Part shown: positions 60,345 through 64,000 of the stretch, piece by piece
Layout: the number at the start of each line of letters is the position of its first letter
Position numbering within the stretch: position 1 is the first letter of the stretch
NCBI GenBank assembly: GCA_037693485.1
Contig: CM075351.1
Location: forward strand, 9,667,001 to 9,731,000
DNA from: Kitagawia praeruptora
Taxonomy: Eukaryota > Streptophyta > Magnoliopsida > Apiales > Apiaceae
DNA: 64,000 nt
Reading direction: 5' to 3'
The notes under the pieces: model-generated
What the model saw: only the letters and a program-made list of their open reading frames with translations
The model's database searches: none
Told to the model about the DNA's origin: nothing
Position numbers and translations under genes: made by a program

Positions 60345-60927
60345 AGCATAAATAAAAGCATATTTGAAGGTATATCCTATATTCCCAATAGGATGTTGGG
60401 GTTTGGGAATCTCCACTTCGCAACCTTCTTTTGGATGGTGACTCATTTCCGGTGGTCTTTTTAATACAAATTTTCATATTAGTGACAAATTTGAATCATT
60501 TTTACAATTTCATATTAGTGACAAACTTGAATCATTTTTATAACGAGTATTCGCTGAGTACTCGCTTGATACATTTGCGTAACCTACTTAATATTTAACC
60601 TTTTTTATTTTATATAAAATGCATCTAAAAATCTATTTATTTTTATTTCAATGCTCAATTAATATAGATTAACAAAATCATATTCAATTACTTTCAAATT
60701 TTTTTTAAAAAGTTGCAACTTGTTACTTAAATTAAAATATCTCAAATAAGAAATTTGCAATATTTTGTCTCTCAAAAATTGCATATATGTAATAAAGTCA
60801 TAAAGATGTTGTAAAATTTACTAAAATCATATATCAAGATTCCTTTATGAGTGAGTGAGAGCTTATCACACAACTCTACATACATACATATAACCTATAC
60901 GTACATAATATTCTTGTAAGCTTTGTC
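60345..60927 (+). promoter_or_regulatory. Upstream region of the PEPC gene
   Basis: AT-rich DNA between the hAT element and the TATA box. The hAT lies within 600 bp of the core promoter. No specific element is claimed. Confidence 0.4.
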
Positions 60928-60935
60928 TATATAAA
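60928..60935 (+). promoter_or_regulatory. Probable TATA box of the PEPC gene
   Basis: TATATAAA precedes a CT-rich leader (CAACTCTCTACCCCTTCTTG, about 60968-60987). Transcription probably starts near 60960. Confidence 0.65.
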
Positions 60936-61023
60936 GCTAACTAGTGGTCAGCTTTAGATCTCAACTTCAACTCTCTACCCCTTCTTGTTTCATTTCTCAC
61001 TTTTCATACACAATTACACACAG

Positions 61024-61511
61024 GTATGTATGTACACTTGACATATTCACTCTCTATATTCATGGGTCTTACACAAATTCATCACTTTGGACTCTTTAGT
61101 CCACTATATTGTATCTATGTGTATGTAATGATCTCATTTCACTTTCTTATGGGTCCCTGATTCATGGGTCATGATCAAGTTTCAATCTTTTTTTTGTGAA
61201 TATTACATTTATGTGTTTAAATATGATGATTGATATAAGCCTGGCCTGATTCATGGGTCATGATCAAGTTTCAATATTTTTTTGTGGGTATTTCATAAAT
61301 TTGTGTAAATATGATGATTGATATAAGCCTGATTGATGGGTCATGATCAAGTTTCAATCTTTTTTGTGGGTATTGCATATAATTCTGTATATATGATGAT
61401 TTATGTAAGCCTGATTGATGGGTGATGATCAAATTTCAATATTTGTTTGTGGGTATTGCATATATTTGTGTAAATGTGATGATTGATTTATGTAAGTGAT
61501 TTTAGTTTCAG
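61024..61511 (+). other. Leader (5' UTR) intron of the PEPC gene
   Basis: CACACAG|GTATGTATG at 61017-61032 and TTTAGTTTCAG|GGTTAG at 61501-61517 form good GT-AG borders. The second leader exon then leads to ATG at 61525. It is T-rich, as plant introns are, and contains a four-unit tandem repeat. The splice call is inferred without transcript data. Confidence 0.65.
61166..61500. repeat. About 84-bp tandem repeat, four units, in the PEPC leader intron
   Basis: Units begin GGGTCATGATCAAGTTTCAAT at 61166, 61255 and 61338, and GGGTGATGATCAAATTTCAA at 61420 (spacings 89, 83, 82). Each continues TGTGGGTATT...ATGATGATT...TAAGCCTGAT. Confidence 0.92.
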
Positions 61512-61524
61512 GGTTAGTTGAAGA

Positions 61525-64000
61525 ATGGATAGTAAAAAATTGGAGAAGCTTGCTTCAATTGATGCTCAATTGAGGCTTTTAGTACCTGGTAAAGTCTCTG
61601 AGGATGATAAGCTTGTTGAATATGATGCTCTTTTGCTGGATCGATTTCTTGATATTCTTCAGGATTTACATGGTGAAGATCTCAAGGAAACGGTATGCAC
61701 TTCATTTACATTTTTTTCATTTTACATGTTTTTACATTTTTTTTCATTTTACATGTTTGACCATCTGTGTTGATTATTTGTACTTGTTTGGTTGAAATGT
61801 TGATGATCAATTTCACTGATCATAGTGGCTACTGATTTAAGAGTATGTATCAGTTCAAAGAAGTGTGTAAAACTATGTTGTGAAAAGAAATCGGATCCTT
61901 GGCATAGTTAAGGGCCCTGTCAAAATAATGTTGACTTTTATTAAGATTGGATTTTTTTGGTTGTGTACTCGTATGAAGAATGGATATGTTAAATTTGGTT
62001 TAAAGATTGTATCTTTGTTATGATTCGATGGAATGCTCACTTTTCCATACGAAATTGCAATTACCGAGATTGTGCTGAGTTAGTGATCTAATTTGATATT
62101 CTTATTTTACGACACTTCCACTATTCTACACTGTTGTATACTAGAAGTTGATTCATTTCTTGTAGCTAATGTAACTGAATTTGGTGTTTGATCTATAAAG
62201 GTTCAAGAGTGCTATGAGCTTTCTGCTGAGTACGAAGGACAACGTGATCCAAAAAAGTTGGAGGAGTTGGGACAGGTGTTGACGAGTTTGGATCCAGGGG
62301 ACTCGATTGTGATTGCAAAAGCTTTTTCGCACATGCTTAATTTGGCTAACCTGGCTGAGGAGGTCCAAATTGCTTACCGTAGAAGGATCAAGTTGAAGAA
62401 GGGTGATTTTGCTGATGAGAACTCAGCAACAACTGAATCCGACATTGAAGAAACTCTTAAGAGACTTGTTGGAGAACTGAACAAGAGTCCAGAAGAAGTC
62501 TTTGATGCTCTTAAGAATCAAACAATCGATCTGGTCTTTACAGCACATCCTACTCAGTCAGTCCGAAGATCTTTGCTACAGAAACATGGAAGGTGCGTCT
62601 TTGTATTACTGTGGTGGTGATCTGTAGTTTATTTTAAAGTTATGTTCTTGTTTAAAGATTTTGTTGCTAATTTTTGTTTTCTTCTAAAACCCCCTTTTCA
62701 TACAGGATAAGGGACTGTCTAGCCCAGTTATACACCAAAGATATTACTCCTGATGACAAGCAGGAGCTTGATGAAGCTTTACAGAGAGAAGTAAGCAACT
62801 CTTCTTGGTCATTTTGTTTGTTCCTTTCATCAAGTATTTGTTGTTATTGAGCAGCTTTGAAGAAAAATGATATCCTTGCATTTTAACATCAGCTGTGATC
62901 TGCTGGCTCTCTTTATCCTTGCATAGTATGTTGATGAATTTGAGAGATTATGTTTGTTATTATTCTGGACTTGTTAGACCATGTGTCACTTGATATTTCT
63001 ATTTAACTTGCATTAGGTTTGATGTGCATACCGCATTACTTCTGTTTACAAAACAGATCGTCTACATTTATTTGCATCAGCCAAATTTGCTTAGAATTCA
63101 ATACATCTATGAAAGTTTGAGATAAGAAAAGGACGTTTTTATGCCTTCATATTGCTGATACATCTTTCTGCTTTATATGTATGTGCAGATTCAAGCTGCT
63201 TTCCGTACAGATGAGATCCGTAGGACACCTCCAACCCCACAAGATGAAATGAGAGCTGGAATGAGCTACTTTCATGAGACAATCTGGAAGGGTGTTCCCA
63301 AATTTTTACGACGTATTGACACAGCTTTGAAAAACATCGGGATAAAGGAACGTGTTCCATATAATGCTCCTCTCATCCAGTTCTCTTCTTGGATGGGTGG
63401 AGACCGTGATGGTACTATTTTTTTCCGATAGACTGTTGCATATGTTTGCCCTAATACTCAAACAGTCTGCTGTATTCTTATTTTGTCCAAGTTGTAAAAT
63501 GCAAATTCACCTTGCAACCTGAATCTACAAAAAAATCTGACGTAATTTTTTGCTCATCTACACATTGGTCTAGTCAATCGGAAGTCTTAACGAAGAGAAC
63601 AAAAGTCATGTGTTGTGATGTCCGATCTCTCATGCTTAAAATAAATTACAGGTAACCCAAGGGTCACTCCTGAAGTAACAAGAGATGTTTGCTTATTGGC
63701 TCGAATGATGGCTGCTAATGTGTACTTCTCACAAATAGAGGATCTCATGTTTGAGGTATAAAAAAATAAGCATGTAGTCATGTACCTGAATACTCATTTG
63801 TTGTCTGAGTTTTATGTCTAAAAAATTATTATTATGATTTTAATGTCATATCATCTATCAGATGTCTATGTGGCGCTGTACTGACGAGCTTCGGGTTCGG
63901 GCTGAGGAACTTCATAGATCTTCCAAGAGAGACGCAAAACACTATATAGGTAACCGCGGCAGCAGTTTCAAGGATCATTTGTCTTCTTTCATAATGTTTA
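61525..64000 (+). CDS. PPC: Plant-type phosphoenolpyruvate carboxylase, exons 1-6 (3' part outside window)
   Basis: Coding exons: 61525-61692, 62201-62592, 62706-62790, 63189-63411, 63652-63755 and 63862-63949, all with GT-AG borders and consistent phases. They give about 353 of the usual roughly 965 residues; the gene continues past the window. The N-terminus MDSKKLEKLASIDAQLRLL holds the regulatory phosphorylation motif with Ser11 that marks plant-type PEPC. Exon 2 has the catalytic-histidine block FTAHPTQSVRRSLLQKHGR; exon 4 has SSWMGGDRDG, continued by NPRVTPEVTRDVCLLAR in exon 5. The enzyme carboxylates PEP to oxaloacetate in the cytosol, feeding the TCA cycle and malate pools, and is a homotetramer inhibited by malate. 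Photosynthetic or housekeeping type cannot be told from this part, since the diagnostic C-terminal residues are missing. Symbol is family-level. Confidence 0.97.

Noticed and set aside
60087..60446. 119-codon minus-strand frame starting MSHHPKEGCEVEIPKPQHPI
   Set aside because: Most of it is made by the GGATCGGG repeats of the hAT element. The first 30 or so residues look somewhat protein-like but lack any support.

Overview
The window is nuclear DNA of a flowering plant, most likely a eudicot. Three intron-aware or intact host genes have clear plant relatives (a DOG1-domain protein, an ALOG/LSH protein, a plant-type phosphoenolpyruvate carboxylase). The rest is a dense, nested set of plant transposable elements (Athila-type Ty3/gypsy, several Ty1/copia, LINE, CACTA, hAT, PIF/Harbinger-like and Mutator-like MITEs, Helitrons). 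An asterid host is possible, but the sequence does not prove it. No rRNA, tRNA or CRISPR array was recognised.

Layout. 1-3432: an LTR-like fragment abutting the 3' end of a decayed LINE. 3585-7680: AT-rich DNA with MITEs, a Helitron-family relic and a hAT element with an 8-bp target duplication. 8239-9065: a two-exon DOG1-like gene that appears to use a GC-AG intron. 9797-22168: a very young Athila-type retrotransposon (minus strand) with two 1315-bp LTRs, followed by an extra primer-binding site and a truncated second gag, i.e. LTR-internal-LTR-partial internal. It sits inside the LTR of an internally deleted copia element (22169-25021). 25555 to about 37520: a peptide-N-glycanase A-like pseudogene broken by two independent copia insertions in opposite orientations, each with a perfect 5-bp target duplication. 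39424-40066: a Stowaway-like MITE holding a TRIM-like element and a foldback element. 41926-42474: an intact single-exon LSH gene on the minus strand. 44463-49844: a Harbinger-like MITE split by a 4.8-kb CACTA element that carries three correctly phased exons of a host RRP12-like ribosome-biogenesis gene. 51667-52394: another Harbinger-like MITE holding a Mutator-like palindromic MITE. 52456-55182: Helitron termini with an internal 476-bp tandem array. 59617-60336: a hAT element with a perfect 8-bp duplication. 60928-64000: TATA box, leader intron and the first six coding exons of a plant-type PEPC gene that runs off the window.

The three host genes are unrelated in function (seed dormancy or stress, meristem and organ boundary, central carbon metabolism) and are separated by repeats; there is no operon-like logic. 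The most notable structures are the gene-carrying CACTA element, the doubly interrupted PNGase A pseudogene, the nearly identical tandem Athila arrangement, and a copia element whose internal deletion junction holds an inverted copy of its own LTR/primer-binding-site junction. Boundaries of transposons with target duplications were read base by base. Identities of AT-rich repeats without termini are tentative.
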